Assembly (NCBI RefSeq): GCF_000027005.1
Contig: NC_012965.1
Location: forward strand, 235,001 to 299,000
DNA: 64,000 nt
Source of the DNA: Komagataella phaffii GS115
Lineage: Eukaryota > Ascomycota > Pichiomycetes > Pichiales > Pichiaceae
Direction of reading: 5' to 3'
This document shows, one piece after another, positions 18,092 to 29,800 of the stretch. The translations under genes and the position numbers were made by a program. The stretch's first letter is position 1; each line of letters begins with the position of its first letter. Below the pieces are notes generated by a model, which made no database searches, had not been told where the DNA came from, and saw nothing but the letters and a program-made list of their open reading frames with translations.

Positions 18092-20248
18092 TTATGGGTA
18101 GTACGACGAAGAGCCGATGTAGGTCCATCCTCCAAACTGTTTCTGAACACTTTCAGAGAGATAATCATCAACCACAGAGTCCAAAGGTCTTTCACTGGTG
18201 AACTCGGCGTCAAAGTTGGACGTGTCAAACGAGTCTTGCACTGGTGGTTTGAAGGGGGGGATATAAGACTTGGAAAGAAGACGCTGCCAGTCAATATCTG
18301 CAAAGAATTGATGATTTTTGATCTCATGGGAGCCATTGAATCCCAACCTTTTGGTCGGATCTCTTTGCAACAGGCCTGTAATCAAAGACTTAGCGTCCGG
18401 ATCAAAGCCGGCAGGAAACTTTAAAGGATCGTTCAGAATCTTCTTGTACATGATTTTGACATTCTCATCATAGAAGGGAGGCAGTCCAACAGTCATCTCG
18501 TAAAGTAGCGTTCCTAGAGTCCAGAAATCAACCACCCTCGTATACCCTTGTCCGCTTAATAACTCTGGAGCCAGATACTCCGGAGTGCCGCAAAAAGTGT
18601 TGGTTTTTTGCTCTAGTTGCATGTTTATCTTGCAAAGTCCAAAATCACAGAGGGCGATATGGCCTTGATAGTCAAGTAAAATGTTTTCTGGCTTCAAGTC
18701 TCTATAGATAATGTTCATGTCATGAAGAGTCTCTATGGCTGATAGCAGCTCTGAAATGTAGAATTTTGCTCTTGCTAGAGAAAATTTACCGGATTTCAGC
18801 AAATGGAAGAATAGCTCCCCACCGTTGATGAATGATAAGACAAGATACAACTTGCTTGGTGATTGGAATGCAAATTTCAAGGGAACGATAAATGGATTGT
18901 CAACTTTTGACAATACAAACTTCTCGGCTAAAGTATGAGTGACCTCCATCTTTGAAACTATATGCGCTTTTCGTATTACCTTCAAAGCATAAACTTTACC
19001 GGTATCCTTCTTACGAACTTGCATTACTTTTCCAAAAGAACCTTTACCAATGACTTTCAAAAGTTGAAAGTCATCAATACTCATTGATTTTTTGGAGGAG
19101 TACGGATGGAAGTCAATAGAAAGGTTTATGAGCCCCATGCAATCTTTGTTGTATGGGTTAATGATATTGACCCATTCGTGGTTTATGAGCCTTGAGCTCG
19201 ATGTTGCATTTGAAATGTCTGTCGATTTGTTCAAGTCAACCCTTGTAGAACCAATCAAAATATCATGTTGAGGCAATGGTCTAAAAGGCTCTTTGTCGTT
19301 GTGCAAATTTTTGGCCTCTTCGTTGAGTTGATTCAAAGAATCTTCAGGTATTAAAACAGATGGCAGGCGAGCAAATGCATTGATTGTTAAAGTTTGCATA
19401 TTGCTGCTTACATCAAAAGTAGTTACATTGTTGAATTTGGGTGAATTGATAGTGTTTCCGATAGAATTGATGGTCTCTGTATTCTTGTCGAACTCGACTA
19501 CCAAGTATATCAACGGCTTCTTTACCGGGGTTGGGTCATACATTGAGGGAACAGAAATCAGGGCTGGAATAGATTTGGTCATCAATAGTTCCAACTTTTT
19601 GGAGTTAATCTTATTGCCAGTTTTGTCCTTTTCACTGTTAGTAATCTGAGACGCAGCTGACAAAAGTTCGTTGCAAGTTTCTTGCAGCTTTGACAAATTC
19701 ACATCAACTCCTGACTCAATCAACCTATCCATTAAAACTTTGGAAATCTTCAACGGGATGGGGAGTTTCATGTCATTACCAGTATATATCTTGCATGTCA
19801 AGAGACCTGGTTTGAATCCTTGAGAGTCCGACGTTTTCTCCGTCGAATTTAGCTGACTGTTGGAGTCAGAGGATGGGACCATCACTGGATCCGTTGTTGA
19901 CAAGTCTTTGGTAAAAATGGCTTGCTCGTCATCCTTTAAGCTCAAGTTCTTCAATTCTTCTTCCACGTTGACTGTGTTTCCGGAACGAGATGCCCTATCC
20001 AACTCCACTGCAGTTTGTGTAGACATTGAAGACTCTGTAGAAGAGTTTCGTCTCTGATTAGCTTGCTCGAGACTATCTCTAGTCAAGACAGGTTTTGGTT
20101 TGGAAACACTCAAGACATCCACGCTTCCCGAACTTGGAGACCCACCACTATAAAAGGTCTGATCGTCTCTCGTAGGAGAGGAATCTTTTTTTGCTCTAGA
20201 GAAATGGTGGGTTGAATCCTTCAGTTTCTGCTTCCATGATGACATCAT
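18092..20248 (-). CDS. YPK1: AGC protein kinase Ypk1/Ypk2
   Basis: 718 residues from the ATG at 20248 (MMSSWKQKLKDS). An N-terminal regulatory region includes a block with yeast-Ypk-like LPIPLKISKVLMDRLIESGVD. The kinase domain (about 395-650) has IGKGSFGKV, ALKVIRK, YRDLKPENILL and DFGLCK. The activation loop TFCGTPEYLAPE holds the PDK1 (Pkh1/2) threonine, and the hydrophobic motif FGGWTYIG near the C-terminus holds the TORC2 site. Ypk1 is the yeast SGK homologue. It controls sphingolipid synthesis, actin and membrane-stress responses downstream of TORC2. One change is visible: DFWTLG replaces the usual DWWTLG after the APE motif. The start ATG aligns with the MYSWK start of S. cerevisiae Ypk1. 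Confidence 0.95.
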   Translation of the reverse strand: MMSSWKQKLKDSTHHFSRAKKDSSPTRDDQTFYSGGSPSSGSVDVLSVSKPKPVLTRDSLEQANQRRNSSTESSMSTQTAVELDRASRSGNTVNVEEELKNLSLKDDEQAIFTKDLSTTDPVMVPSSDSNSQLNSTEKTSDSQGFKPGLLTCKIYTGNDMKLPIPLKISKVLMDRLIESGVDVNLSKLQETCNELLSAASQITNSEKDKTGNKINSKKLELLMTKSIPALISVPSMYDPTPVKKPLIYLVVEFDKNTETINSIGNTINSPKFNNVTTFDVSSNMQTLTINAFARLPSVLIPEDSLNQLNEEAKNLHNDKEPFRPLPQHDILIGSTRVDLNKSTDISNATSSSRLINHEWVNIINPYNKDCMGLINLSIDFHPYSSKKSMSIDDFQLLKVIGKGSFGKVMQVRKKDTGKVYALKVIRKAHIVSKMEVTHTLAEKFVLSKVDNPFIVPLKFAFQSPSKLYLVLSFINGGELFFHLLKSGKFSLARAKFYISELLSAIETLHDMNIIYRDLKPENILLDYQGHIALCDFGLCKINMQLEQKTNTFCGTPEYLAPELLSGQGYTRVVDFWTLGTLLYEMTVGLPPFYDENVKIMYKKILNDPLKFPAGFDPDAKSLITGLLQRDPTKRLGFNGSHEIKNHQFFADIDWQRLLSKSYIPPFKPPVQDSFDTSNFDAEFTSERPLDSVVDDYLSESVQKQFGGWTYIGSSSYYP

Positions 20249-20818
20249 TTTGCAATAAAGAGTGTTTTTAAAGGAAGAACGAAGATCAACTATCAATTCC
20301 CGCTTTATCCTGAATTAGATCTGCAATGTCGTCCTCACGATACCCCAGTGGTGCGCGAAACTGGACCGTTTTTAGTGACCCAACCTTCAGGCAGAGAGCT
20401 GACTATTACCTAAGCAGAATACTCAATTGATACAACATCTGCCCCTGATGTGCTTTAATGTGCGGCTGCTTTATCCAACCGTGTTTTATTTTTTTTGTCT
20501 TCCAATCCAACGCGCTCTAGCTCCTTCCAAACACATCCCCAGCGAAAGGAAAACAACCGAAAGATCTCACTATTCTTTGCTACGACTCAATTGCAAGCAA
20601 TACCTCATCTTAACGCCAACCCCTCCCTCTCCAGTCACCCAACTCAAGACTACTAGTCTGTTACATTCATTTTATCATCATTTTGCTAGCTTCTTAGACC
20701 CCATCCAGCGTAGAATATTTCTTCAGCTTTTGAACAAGTTTTGGTGTTTTTCATTTTCATCTTTCCGTGTCGACATTCAGATAACTGTTTTTAACGGCCC
20801 TAGACAGTACCGTGTAAT
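20249..20818. other. Shared divergent promoter of YPK1 and HSL1
   Basis: 570 bases. The HSL1-proximal half is pyrimidine-rich (CT and T tracts at 20480-20790), as in long yeast leaders. A frame open across 20427-20822 reads into the HSL1 start in another frame and has no protein-like character. Confidence 0.5.
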
Positions 20819-23800
20819 ATGACTGTCGATTCATCGTTTGCGCTTCGTGCTGCTCAGTCGGCTTCCCGAAATCAACATGATTATCAAGATCAACCCATTG
20901 ATAAAGTTGTGTCCAGTGTTATGAGTGCCAATAAGAGATTATCGCAGGCTTCAACAAACACCAATTCCTCCAAGAGAAAATCAAAGAACCATGTCGGACC
21001 CTGGAAGTTAGGCAGAACTCTTGGAAGAGGCTCTACTGGCCGTGTTCGTCTTGCAAAACATTCCACAACTGGCCAACTAGCTGCGGTGAAGATTGTGCCG
21101 AAGTCAAGCTTCCTTGAGCAAAAAGCCAAAGATAAGGGCATCGCCGCTACTTCCCATAGAATTGACTCCAATGGCTTACCATACGGTATTGAAAGAGAAA
21201 TCATCATCATGAAACTTATAAACCACCCCAACATCATGGGACTCTATGATGTATGGGAAAATAAAGGGGAACTATACCTCGTGTTGGAATATATTGAAGG
21301 TGGTGAATTATTTGACTATCTAATCAAAAACGGTCGGCAACCAGAGTCTGAAGCTGTCCGTTACTTCAAGCAAATCATTGACGGAGTCAGTTACTGCCAT
21401 CAGTTTAGCATCTGCCACCGTGATCTGAAACCAGAGAATCTTTTGCTAGACAAAAACTCCAATATAAAGATTGCTGACTTTGGTATGGCTGCTTTGGAAA
21501 CAAAGGAACGCTTATTGGAGACATCCTGTGGTTCTCCTCACTACGCTTCTCCTGAGATTATTGCAGGTAAGGATTACCATGGTTCCCCCAGTGATGTGTG
21601 GTCATGTGGTATCATCCTGTTTGCTCTTCTTACTGGTCGTCTACCATTTGACGATCCAAATATTAGAAACCTACTAATCAAGGTCCAGTCTGGAGTTTTC
21701 ACGATGCCAGAATATCTCTCAAAAGAGGCCAAAGATTTAATAACAAGAATGCTACATGTTGACCCTACAAGAAGAATCAAGATATTGGATGTCTACAACC
21801 ATCCATTGATTCAAAAATATACGGACACGTTGAATTTTGATCATTCTTACAATCAGTCCACAGTTAATGTTGTGAACAGCGAGTCGCCAATTGATACCGT
21901 GGATGAAGATATCCTACAAAACCTTCAAACTCTTTGGAAGGGCGTTGATAGACGTGATATTATTTCGAAGCTGAAAAACTCAAATATCTCTTCAGAGAAA
22001 GTTTTTTATCGGCTTCTTTTGAAATACAGAGATGACCACAGTGAATATGTACTTCCTTCAAGAAGGAACTCGAAAAAGAGGCTGTCTAATTCTCTTCCCA
22101 GATCGACTAGCATTGTTACAACTACGATCAAAGACGATAATGGGAACACCCTAGAGTCAAAGACGGAAATAATTAGGGCTGCTCCAACTTCATTAAGCTC
22201 AAAATCTTTGGCTAAAGATCCCATAAAATTTCAAAGGAACAATATTAAAGCATCGACGTCTAGAAAGCATGTGTCTTTGAAGTCTTCATCTTCAAGAAAG
22301 AGCCTAATGAAAAAGAATGTTTCGATGAATAGCGTAAAATCATCAGCTGCTCCTCCACGACTTCCTTTTGCAAATATCAATGAAAACAAGTCGGAACTCA
22401 AAGATTTCTCTTTCTTGTGCGATCATATATTTAACTCCAATAGAGGATTTGACGAGGAGCCTCTGTTGGATCCGAGTTCAGATTTTCTTTTCTGTGAAGA
22501 TGAAACAATTGTCTCCAATGACGTGCCTCTTTATAATACTCCTAAAAAGGTCAATTCTAATGTACTGAAGGATTCCACAAATGTTGTTACATCTGCCAAA
22601 CGCAAGGAAGCTAAGAATTTGCCGAAGCTACCTAAAGACGAATCGTACTTATCATTAGCAGTAACTGGAGACCGCACTTCAATACCTGACAACTCGAGGA
22701 ATTTTTCTTTAGACCCACGAGCTGCTTCTGCAAACAAAAGGAATGTAAGTGATACTGCATCATCGGTATTGACAAAACTAGGCGTTCGTTTGAGCACAAT
22801 CGACATCTATAAGGAGTACAATGGCTCATCTTCAAGCTCCACAAAAAGCTTGAACTCCAATCTCAACTCCAACTCTAGTACCACATTGACCAGTGCATCA
22901 AAACCTCAGGCTGTTACGAAGCCAGTGGGTTCGAAGAATGCCATGAGCTACCAAAGAGAAAGTTTCCTGCCGCTTCCAACTGGTTTAACTTTTTCTGGAA
23001 AGTTGCATTATTCTTCCTCGTCTTCAACCAGGGACTTAGCTTCGTTATTACGCCCCGAAGCTCCCAAACTCACGTTAAAAGAGTACAACTCTAAGGTTAA
23101 AAAATTGGACAGTGTCAAAGAGATTGCAGTTTCAAGAAAAAATTCCTATCGACAATCCAAAGCAATAGTTGATGAGCCTGCTAAAAAGTATGAAGAAACA
23201 ATTCTCAACAATGATACTCCTGCATGTATTGATGAGTTTTCTTTTGACTACCATGATCTTACAGATAGCTCTGTTCACGTGGCCGAACCAGTCACTTTTG
23301 CCAAAACAAAGGATGTCACTTACTACAGCCCAATTGAAGAGAAATTTGCCGACGTTGAATCTTCGAATGACGCTCAAAATACTGACCATGCTATTTCAGA
23401 AAAATCCATCAAGCATCATCGCAAAGTTGCGTCTGATGGTACTCATGACTCAAATTTGAATATCATTGTCCAACCTTTCAATGACATTCGGAACTCATTG
23501 TTTGTCGACAACACTGTCAACGAGATAATTGAAGAGGACAGTAGAGAACGAGTTTCTGAAAAATCCTCTAACCCCCGATTGTCCAGATTCTCCCAGTATT
23601 CTTTATCGATGGGAGAACCATCGTTCAATCAAAAAAGGTTTACAAAAGTATCCATATACGGCGATCCAGATGAGACTTCAAATTTGAATCTTGAGAAGCT
23701 AGTTAACAGCACCAAAGACAGAGGATCTTTACCAACCCAGTACTCAACAATATTCGATGTAGTTGATGATGAGGGTAATCCAATTGAAAGCAAACAACAG

Positions 23801-24463
23801 TATGAATCACAACCAGAAAAAGTCCAGAGAGGAGACCAAGTCAAGAGGGCGTCTCAGTTTTCCAACACACTTAGTGATAATGATATTGATCTTGGAAGAG
23901 CTCAGTCAACAAGACGAAGAATAATGAATCAGTTCCATAGCATAGTGCCCAAGAGGGACGCTCCTCGTCCACCCTCTCATGCTAGAGTGTCCCCAATGGA
24001 TCCTATTTTCAAGAATTCTACCGAGGCCAGCACCAAAGAGACACTTCAAGTGAACGAAAAATCTTTATCTAAGACGGGCAATGAAGATTCCCTTAAGAAA
24101 CCGACATGGTTCAGCAAGTTATTTAACAGTCTAACAAAGCCGAAGACAACCACCAAGGAATCGAAACCGAATCACACTGAGGTTATCCAATCGTCTATTT
24201 CGAGCCAAAGGCTTTGGGAGATTTTTAAGACTACCATTAATAACAAACAGAAAGAGAAAACTGTCAGCAAGGTGACCTATGACCATAATGAAAGGCTGAT
24301 TTCGGGTGTCATACCAGCTAGACTGACAGGAAGAGCACTTCATTTTAATGTTCAAATCAAGGATGGGGAGCAGTCCCTTGTGGTAATTACCCATCACAAA
24401 GGCTCCAAGAAGGCGTTCCGAAACTTGATTATTTTCGTTGACCAGACAATTCAAGTCAATTAA
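20819..24463 (+). CDS. HSL1: Nim1/Gin4-family morphogenesis checkpoint kinase, Hsl1-like
   Basis: 1214 residues. The N-terminal kinase domain (about 60-335) carries GPWKLGRTLGRGSTGRVRLAK, PYGIEREIIIMKLINHPNIM, CHRDLKPENLLLD, ADFGMAALE and the CGSPHYASPEI activation loop. A UBA-like helix follows (ILQNLQTLWKGVDRRDIISKL). The middle is Ser/Asn-rich and disordered. The last ~120 residues form a KA1-like lipid-binding domain (WFSKLF...SSQRLWEIFKTTI...GSKKAFRNLIIFVDQTIQ). The PYGIEREI box and the long tail favour Hsl1 over Gin4 and Kcc4. Hsl1 sits at the septin ring of the bud neck and, with Hsl7, targets Swe1 (Wee1) for destruction to allow mitosis. Assignment within the Hsl1/Gin4/Kcc4 group is less sure than the family. 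Confidence 0.85.
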   Translation: MTVDSSFALRAAQSASRNQHDYQDQPIDKVVSSVMSANKRLSQASTNTNSSKRKSKNHVGPWKLGRTLGRGSTGRVRLAKHSTTGQLAAVKIVPKSSFLEQKAKDKGIAATSHRIDSNGLPYGIEREIIIMKLINHPNIMGLYDVWENKGELYLVLEYIEGGELFDYLIKNGRQPESEAVRYFKQIIDGVSYCHQFSICHRDLKPENLLLDKNSNIKIADFGMAALETKERLLETSCGSPHYASPEIIAGKDYHGSPSDVWSCGIILFALLTGRLPFDDPNIRNLLIKVQSGVFTMPEYLSKEAKDLITRMLHVDPTRRIKILDVYNHPLIQKYTDTLNFDHSYNQSTVNVVNSESPIDTVDEDILQNLQTLWKGVDRRDIISKLKNSNISSEKVFYRLLLKYRDDHSEYVLPSRRNSKKRLSNSLPRSTSIVTTTIKDDNGNTLESKTEIIRAAPTSLSSKSLAKDPIKFQRNNIKASTSRKHVSLKSSSSRKSLMKKNVSMNSVKSSAAPPRLPFANINENKSELKDFSFLCDHIFNSNRGFDEEPLLDPSSDFLFCEDETIVSNDVPLYNTPKKVNSNVLKDSTNVVTSAKRKEAKNLPKLPKDESYLSLAVTGDRTSIPDNSRNFSLDPRAASANKRNVSDTASSVLTKLGVRLSTIDIYKEYNGSSSSSTKSLNSNLNSNSSTTLTSASKPQAVTKPVGSKNAMSYQRESFLPLPTGLTFSGKLHYSSSSSTRDLASLLRPEAPKLTLKEYNSKVKKLDSVKEIAVSRKNSYRQSKAIVDEPAKKYEETILNNDTPACIDEFSFDYHDLTDSSVHVAEPVTFAKTKDVTYYSPIEEKFADVESSNDAQNTDHAISEKSIKHHRKVASDGTHDSNLNIIVQPFNDIRNSLFVDNTVNEIIEEDSRERVSEKSSNPRLSRFSQYSLSMGEPSFNQKRFTKVSIYGDPDETSNLNLEKLVNSTKDRGSLPTQYSTIFDVVDDEGNPIESKQQYESQPEKVQRGDQVKRASQFSNTLSDNDIDLGRAQSTRRRIMNQFHSIVPKRDAPRPPSHARVSPMDPIFKNSTEASTKETLQVNEKSLSKTGNEDSLKKPTWFSKLFNSLTKPKTTTKESKPNHTEVIQSSISSQRLWEIFKTTINNKQKEKTVSKVTYDHNERLISGVIPARLTGRALHFNVQIKDGEQSLVVITHHKGSKKAFRNLIIFVDQTIQVN

Positions 24464-24692
24464 AAGGTCATTCTGGTATATACAAGGTTCCTTACCTTTT
24501 TTGTTTAGTTTCTCTGTATTTCGGTTTAGTGGTTAGGATAATTTAATTTGGCTCACTAGTAAGTGTAGTGCACCTTATCTATCTTTTGGTGATAAATTTC
24601 GCGGAAGGTCTGGTTTCTTTCCAACTGTAGATAAGCCCATTCCAAACGACTTGATCCTCTCAATTACTTTGACCCCTCCACATTGTCATTTC

Positions 24693-26657
24693 ATGTTTAA
24701 AGTTTCAATTGTTGTTGTATCAGATACTTGTGCAAAAGATCACAGTGCTGATCTTACGGCTGACAAGGTTGGATCAGTTTTTACCGGTTATGACACCTTT
24801 AACAACCCACCAATTTTCAATGTTGGGCCTACAGTGTACGTACCGGATCACAAATACTCCATACAAAAAAATGTGCTTGAATTGACTGAAGGAGACTCGC
24901 CATCCAGGTTGATTTTGACTTGCGGTGGTACAGGGTTCACTACTAAGGATATTACCCCAGAAGCAATCTCCCCACTAATTGAAAGACCAGCACCAGGGAT
25001 AGTGCACGCCATGTTATCCAAATCATTGAGCATAACATCATTTGCAATGATGTCTCGACCAGTTGCTGGAACTATCAAGAGCTCACTGGTTATCACTTTG
25101 CCTGGATCTCCCAAAGGAGCTTCGGAAAACTTGAGTGCAATTATTCACACTATGAAGCATGCTTTAGCTCAAATGGACTCTGAGAACTCAAGAGTGCTTC
25201 ATGATAAGATGCAAAGAACAACTGAAGATAAGTTGCCGGGCGAAAACTCTAGCACTTTTTGTGACCATCATGGCAAGTCCACCCAAAGTTCTGCTGGCTG
25301 TGGATTGGCGCACCATCAACTCTTATCGAATGATTTGTCCCAGGGTGTGACAAAGCGGAAACGAGAGTCATTGTATCCGATGATAGAGGTGGACGCTGCT
25401 CTTTCTAGGATTTTGACGGAAACAAAAAGAAATATCGATGTAAGGTTAAGTATAGTTGATGAGTTTCTTGTTGGATCAACCATTGCTGAAGATATTTTGG
25501 CACCCACAAGTTTTCCAAACTTCAGAGCAAGTATTGTGGACGGTTACGCTGTACACCATACAGATGGCCCGGGAGTCTATCCAGTTGTATCTGTTTCACA
25601 CGCGTCTGCCTCTGACTTAACCACATTAAAGCCAGGAACTATATCTAGAGTTACTACTGGAGCTCCAGTCCCCGAGGAAGCCACGGCAGTTGTTATGGTT
25701 GAGGAGACTGTTTTAAAATCGACTACTATGGACTCGAAGGAGGAGAAGGAAGTTGAAATACTAGCAATGGACGTGAAAGAGAACGATAATATTAGAAAAG
25801 TTGGATCAGATGTTGAATACAAAAGTCTTCTCCTGAATAAAGGACACGTTATCTCTCCAAATGGAGGCGAAGTTGGTTTGCTAGGTAGTGTTGGATTGAA
25901 CGAGGTATTGGTTGTGAAGAAACCCAAGATTGGTATTTTGTCAACAGGGTCGGAGCTTGTTGATGTTGTTGAGTCCTCAAGTCCATTGAAGTATGGTCAA
26001 GTGTACGACACAAATCGACTAACGCTTTACAGTATATGCTCCAATCTACACTATAACACCACAGATCTTGGTGCCGTGATTGACGATCCTTCGAAGTTGG
26101 TTCAAAAACTAAAGGACACTTTGAACAGCGACATTGACTACCTCATCACTACTGGGGGCGTTTCAATGGGTGAATTGGATCTGCTAAAACCGGTCATTGA
26201 AAGAGAACTAGAGGGCAAGATTCACTTTGGGAGAGTGAACATGAAACCTGGCAAGCCAACGACGTTTGCCACAGTCACCGTTAAATCCACTACAAAATAC
26301 ATATTTGCACTTCCTGGTAATCCAGCATCAGCCGCTGTTTGCTTTTACGTTTTTGTCCTTCCATCGTTGCTAAAATTTGGAGGATCTCCAATTTTCTCGT
26401 TGCCAAAAGTTAAGACTAGGCTCAAATCGGAAATAAAGCTTGATACGAGGTATGAATACCAACGAGCATTGATATTCCAAGATAAAGATGACTTTCAATT
26501 AAAGGCTGAACCAACAGGGTTTCAAAGAAGCAGCCGAGTGGGGAGTTTTAATAACTCAAACGGGCTATTGGTTCTACCTTCAAGATATGATCACGGCGAT
26601 ACATTGGCAGCAGGTTCCCTGGTGGAATGCCTCTTGTATGGTCCTATCACCATCTGA
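24693..26657 (+). CDS. Gephyrin/Cnx1-type molybdenum-cofactor synthesis protein (MogA-MoeA fusion)
   Basis: 654 residues from the ATG at 24693 (MFKVSIVVVSDTCA). Residues 1-160 form the MogA/MoaB G domain: VVVSDTCAKD, LTCGGTGFTTKDITPEAI at about 75-92, and LPGSPKGASENL. A His/Ser-rich linker (about 165-235) follows. Residues ~240-654 form the MoeA E domain: ASIVDGYAVH, GAPVPEEATAVVMVEE, ILSTGSELVD, YDTNRLTL, TTGGVSMGELDLLKP and LPGNPASAAVCFYVFVLP. The G domain adenylylates molybdopterin and the E domain inserts molybdate, giving Moco. The G-then-E order matches mammalian gephyrin and fungal CnxE, not plant Cnx1. S. cerevisiae has lost this pathway, so the gene implies a Moco enzyme in this yeast. 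All key loops look intact. Confidence 0.93.
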   Translation: MFKVSIVVVSDTCAKDHSADLTADKVGSVFTGYDTFNNPPIFNVGPTVYVPDHKYSIQKNVLELTEGDSPSRLILTCGGTGFTTKDITPEAISPLIERPAPGIVHAMLSKSLSITSFAMMSRPVAGTIKSSLVITLPGSPKGASENLSAIIHTMKHALAQMDSENSRVLHDKMQRTTEDKLPGENSSTFCDHHGKSTQSSAGCGLAHHQLLSNDLSQGVTKRKRESLYPMIEVDAALSRILTETKRNIDVRLSIVDEFLVGSTIAEDILAPTSFPNFRASIVDGYAVHHTDGPGVYPVVSVSHASASDLTTLKPGTISRVTTGAPVPEEATAVVMVEETVLKSTTMDSKEEKEVEILAMDVKENDNIRKVGSDVEYKSLLLNKGHVISPNGGEVGLLGSVGLNEVLVVKKPKIGILSTGSELVDVVESSSPLKYGQVYDTNRLTLYSICSNLHYNTTDLGAVIDDPSKLVQKLKDTLNSDIDYLITTGGVSMGELDLLKPVIERELEGKIHFGRVNMKPGKPTTFATVTVKSTTKYIFALPGNPASAAVCFYVFVLPSLLKFGGSPIFSLPKVKTRLKSEIKLDTRYEYQRALIFQDKDDFQLKAEPTGFQRSSRVGSFNNSNGLLVLPSRYDHGDTLAAGSLVECLLYGPITI

Positions 26658-26832
26658 TGTGGAGCAGGTTCTTAGTAGTAGACAAGTAGTGTGCCTGCAA
26701 AACATACGCGCCCCAATGTACAATGTATCTAAGTATTTCGCCCATAGATATGCTTATGTAAAGTAATCCCTGGTCGAATTTGCTTCAAGCTTTCACATTA
26801 CAAATACTGGAGACAGTTATCAAGAGCCAAAG

Positions 26833-29800
26833 ATGGATCGGCAAGAGCCGATGTCTGATGAAGATTATGAGGTATGTTTGTCACTGGAAGGCAGCTGTTC
26901 CAATCCGTATCTTACTCCCTATGGTTAGGGTCGACAGTTCATGTTTTTGACCGAATACTAACATTCCAGGACACCATTAATAGAATCAATACTCTAAGAG
27001 TCAGCGAGTTGAAAGCGCTCTGTAGAGCAACCGGTCGTCTTGTCTCTGGTAGAAAAGCAGATTTAGCCGAACGACTAAAACTTTTCTTCCAGCTAGGAAG
27101 AGATAATAATGATAACGTACTCTTACTGGCAACAAGAACTCTGGTGCTGAAGGCTGCAAATTTTCAGGAAGTCCCCAACTTTGACACGATCTACAATGCT
27201 TTAAAGACAAATTCTCATCTTTTTATGCTTCCGTCGGCCGGGTCAAACGTAGTACCAGCTGTACAATCCTCCGTCACACACAATCAGCTCCCCATGAGTA
27301 CTGGTAATACTAACATGTTTCAAGGGGTTAATATGTTTCCCACGAAACCAAGTGAGGATTCCAAGAAAGTCAGACCGTGGGTTTATTTTCAAGAAAGTCC
27401 ATTTTATCGTTTGAAGCGGCTGGTGCATGGAACTCCAGTGATGGCTGAGAAGGCTCCCGGAAGAAGAGGTCAATGTAACATCCAGTTTATCTTGAATGAG
27501 AGTGAAACTAAGACTCTTTTCGGAAAGCCCAATTACAAACTCTTGCTCTTGAGCGGAAGCTACGATGGTCGTAATGTCACCAACAATGCATTTGTTGAGT
27601 TCCCACAACCTTTAGAAATATACTGTAACAAAGCCCCTGTTAAAGGTAATGTTAAAGGAATTAAAAATAAACCAGGAACGGCAAGGCCTGCTAACTTGAC
27701 TCCATTTGTGAAGGAGCCACCCACTATGAACAACCTCCAAGTTGTTTATGCTTTTTCCAATACGGATTATCTGTTTTATCTTTACATCGTGGAATCGTTT
27801 TCAGCATTTGATGTACTACAAAAAGTATTGGCCCAGCCACACATAATCAAGGAAGCTACCCTAAATAGTTTCAATAAGACTGAGGATGATGATGATGTGG
27901 TGGAAATGTCTCAGATTCTAAGTTTGAAGTGCCCGTTGTCATTTTCCCGGATGAAGTATCCCTGCAAGTCAATTTATTGCGAACATGTTCAGTGTTTTGA
28001 TGGTCTTGCGTTTTTGCAGCTGCAAGAGCAGGCATCAACATGGAGCTGTCCCCTTTGTTCTAAAAAAATAGATGTGAAGGATCTGGCCCTCAGTGACTAT
28101 GTTGAAGAAATCCTTAAAAACACTTCTGACCTTGTCGAAACTGTGGAGATTGATCCAAATGGAAATTGGACCATTGGCAAAGAAGACGAACCAGATGTTT
28201 CTCAACCTCAAGAAAAATCTACCGAAGGTTTGAAATCTGAGCCCACCGAGGAATTTTTACCACCACCAGATGCTTCTGTTGAAGTTATATCATTGGATAG
28301 TGACTCTGAGGATCAAGATGATGGAGTTGCAATTAATCCTCCCGAACCAGAAGTTTTGAATTCAACTGTTTTGCCACAGGATATGTTGTCAACCACTGTT
28401 GCTGTATCGAATACTACAAACAACGAAGGACCATCGTCATCAAGCGCGTCCCTGCCAAATGGGGAAGAAATGTTAGATTATTCAGATCTCCCAACTGCAA
28501 ATATACGCCGTGGGCTTCCACGTATAGACTCTGAAGGGGAGGATACCGCAAGCATTTCAAGTTCTCCATTACCACCTCCTTCACGCCCCCCTATTCAGTC
28601 CTTGTCTGGTGAAAATCGGTTAAATGCAGCTATGTCAGTCGCTTCGGGGACTCAAGCTCAGTCTAATGATACTTTGCACAACTCAGAATTGGGAGATGTA
28701 GCTGAGAAAGATGTTGGAACGGAAGATGGTAATAGGCGCCAAAGAAGCATATCACCTTTACCTCCACCCGCCGCCCCTCCTCCTCATCTACATTCGCAGT
28801 CATCAAATGCTCAGTCGGCAAATAACACAAACAGTTCTATAACTATCGAAGATAGTCATGCAGTCAAGACAGCTTCAGTAACATCTCAAGAGAATCCTCA
28901 AGGTAGTTTATCAGTTTCATTTACGCCCCCGGATGCTCATAGAAGTATATCAGATCCGCAGAGTGCTCAGCTTCGCCAGATGTTCAATTCTACACCGTAC
29001 AACAGTGAGTTAACCACAAATTATTCTTCAAACTTAGCAAATAGACCTTCGTCGTTCAGCAGTTCTGGTTTTCCAAGAAATACGGAAGTTGTACCTCCCT
29101 CAAATGGTAATAGAAGATCTGAATTTAATAGAACCAAAAGTATCCAGATATTTTTGCAACGTCAAGAACAGTTACTGACCCATAATCCTACTCTTCAACA
29201 ACTTGAAGCCTCTTTAAAATTGCAAGATCACATATATAACCAGATTGCTACTCAAAAAAAAATATTGGAAGCCTTGAATCCTAGCTTACGCAATGAAGAA
29301 GGTCAGTATGATCAAGTAATACGTCAAGCTACTGTACGGACTGCTCAAAAGAACAGAATTCTGAAGCTTCTGGCAAAGAAACGGGGACAACTAAACCATA
29401 CCCACAACCACCATGCAAACGTTAACTCCATTTCCGAGAAAGTCGATGGCACCATGCCAAATGGTCATGGAAGTACTGATTTCGTTCAAAGCTTGCGATC
29501 AGCTCCCTTACAAGCCTCACAGAATTTCTCCCCACTAGCATCATCAGCACAGCAGGAACAACATAGTCAATCTCCAAATTTTAATCGATCATATTTGGTC
29601 CCATCAGCATCAAATAGCTCAGGACAAGTTCAAAACCAAGATCAGTATAACTTTAACTTTTATGGTCAACCTCTAGTCCAAACTCCTAATGAGGTAGGGG
29701 CTCAGACATTGCCACAATTATACCCAGGGGCACCTTCGATTCATTCAAGTCTCCGTAATGACAAGCAAACTCAGTCACAGAATATATCACGAAATGGAGT

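Noticed and set aside
20427..20822. Open frame of about 130 codons in front of HSL1
   Set aside because: It lies in the pyrimidine-rich leader, overlaps the HSL1 start in another frame and has a composition dictated by CT tracts with no protein-like pattern.
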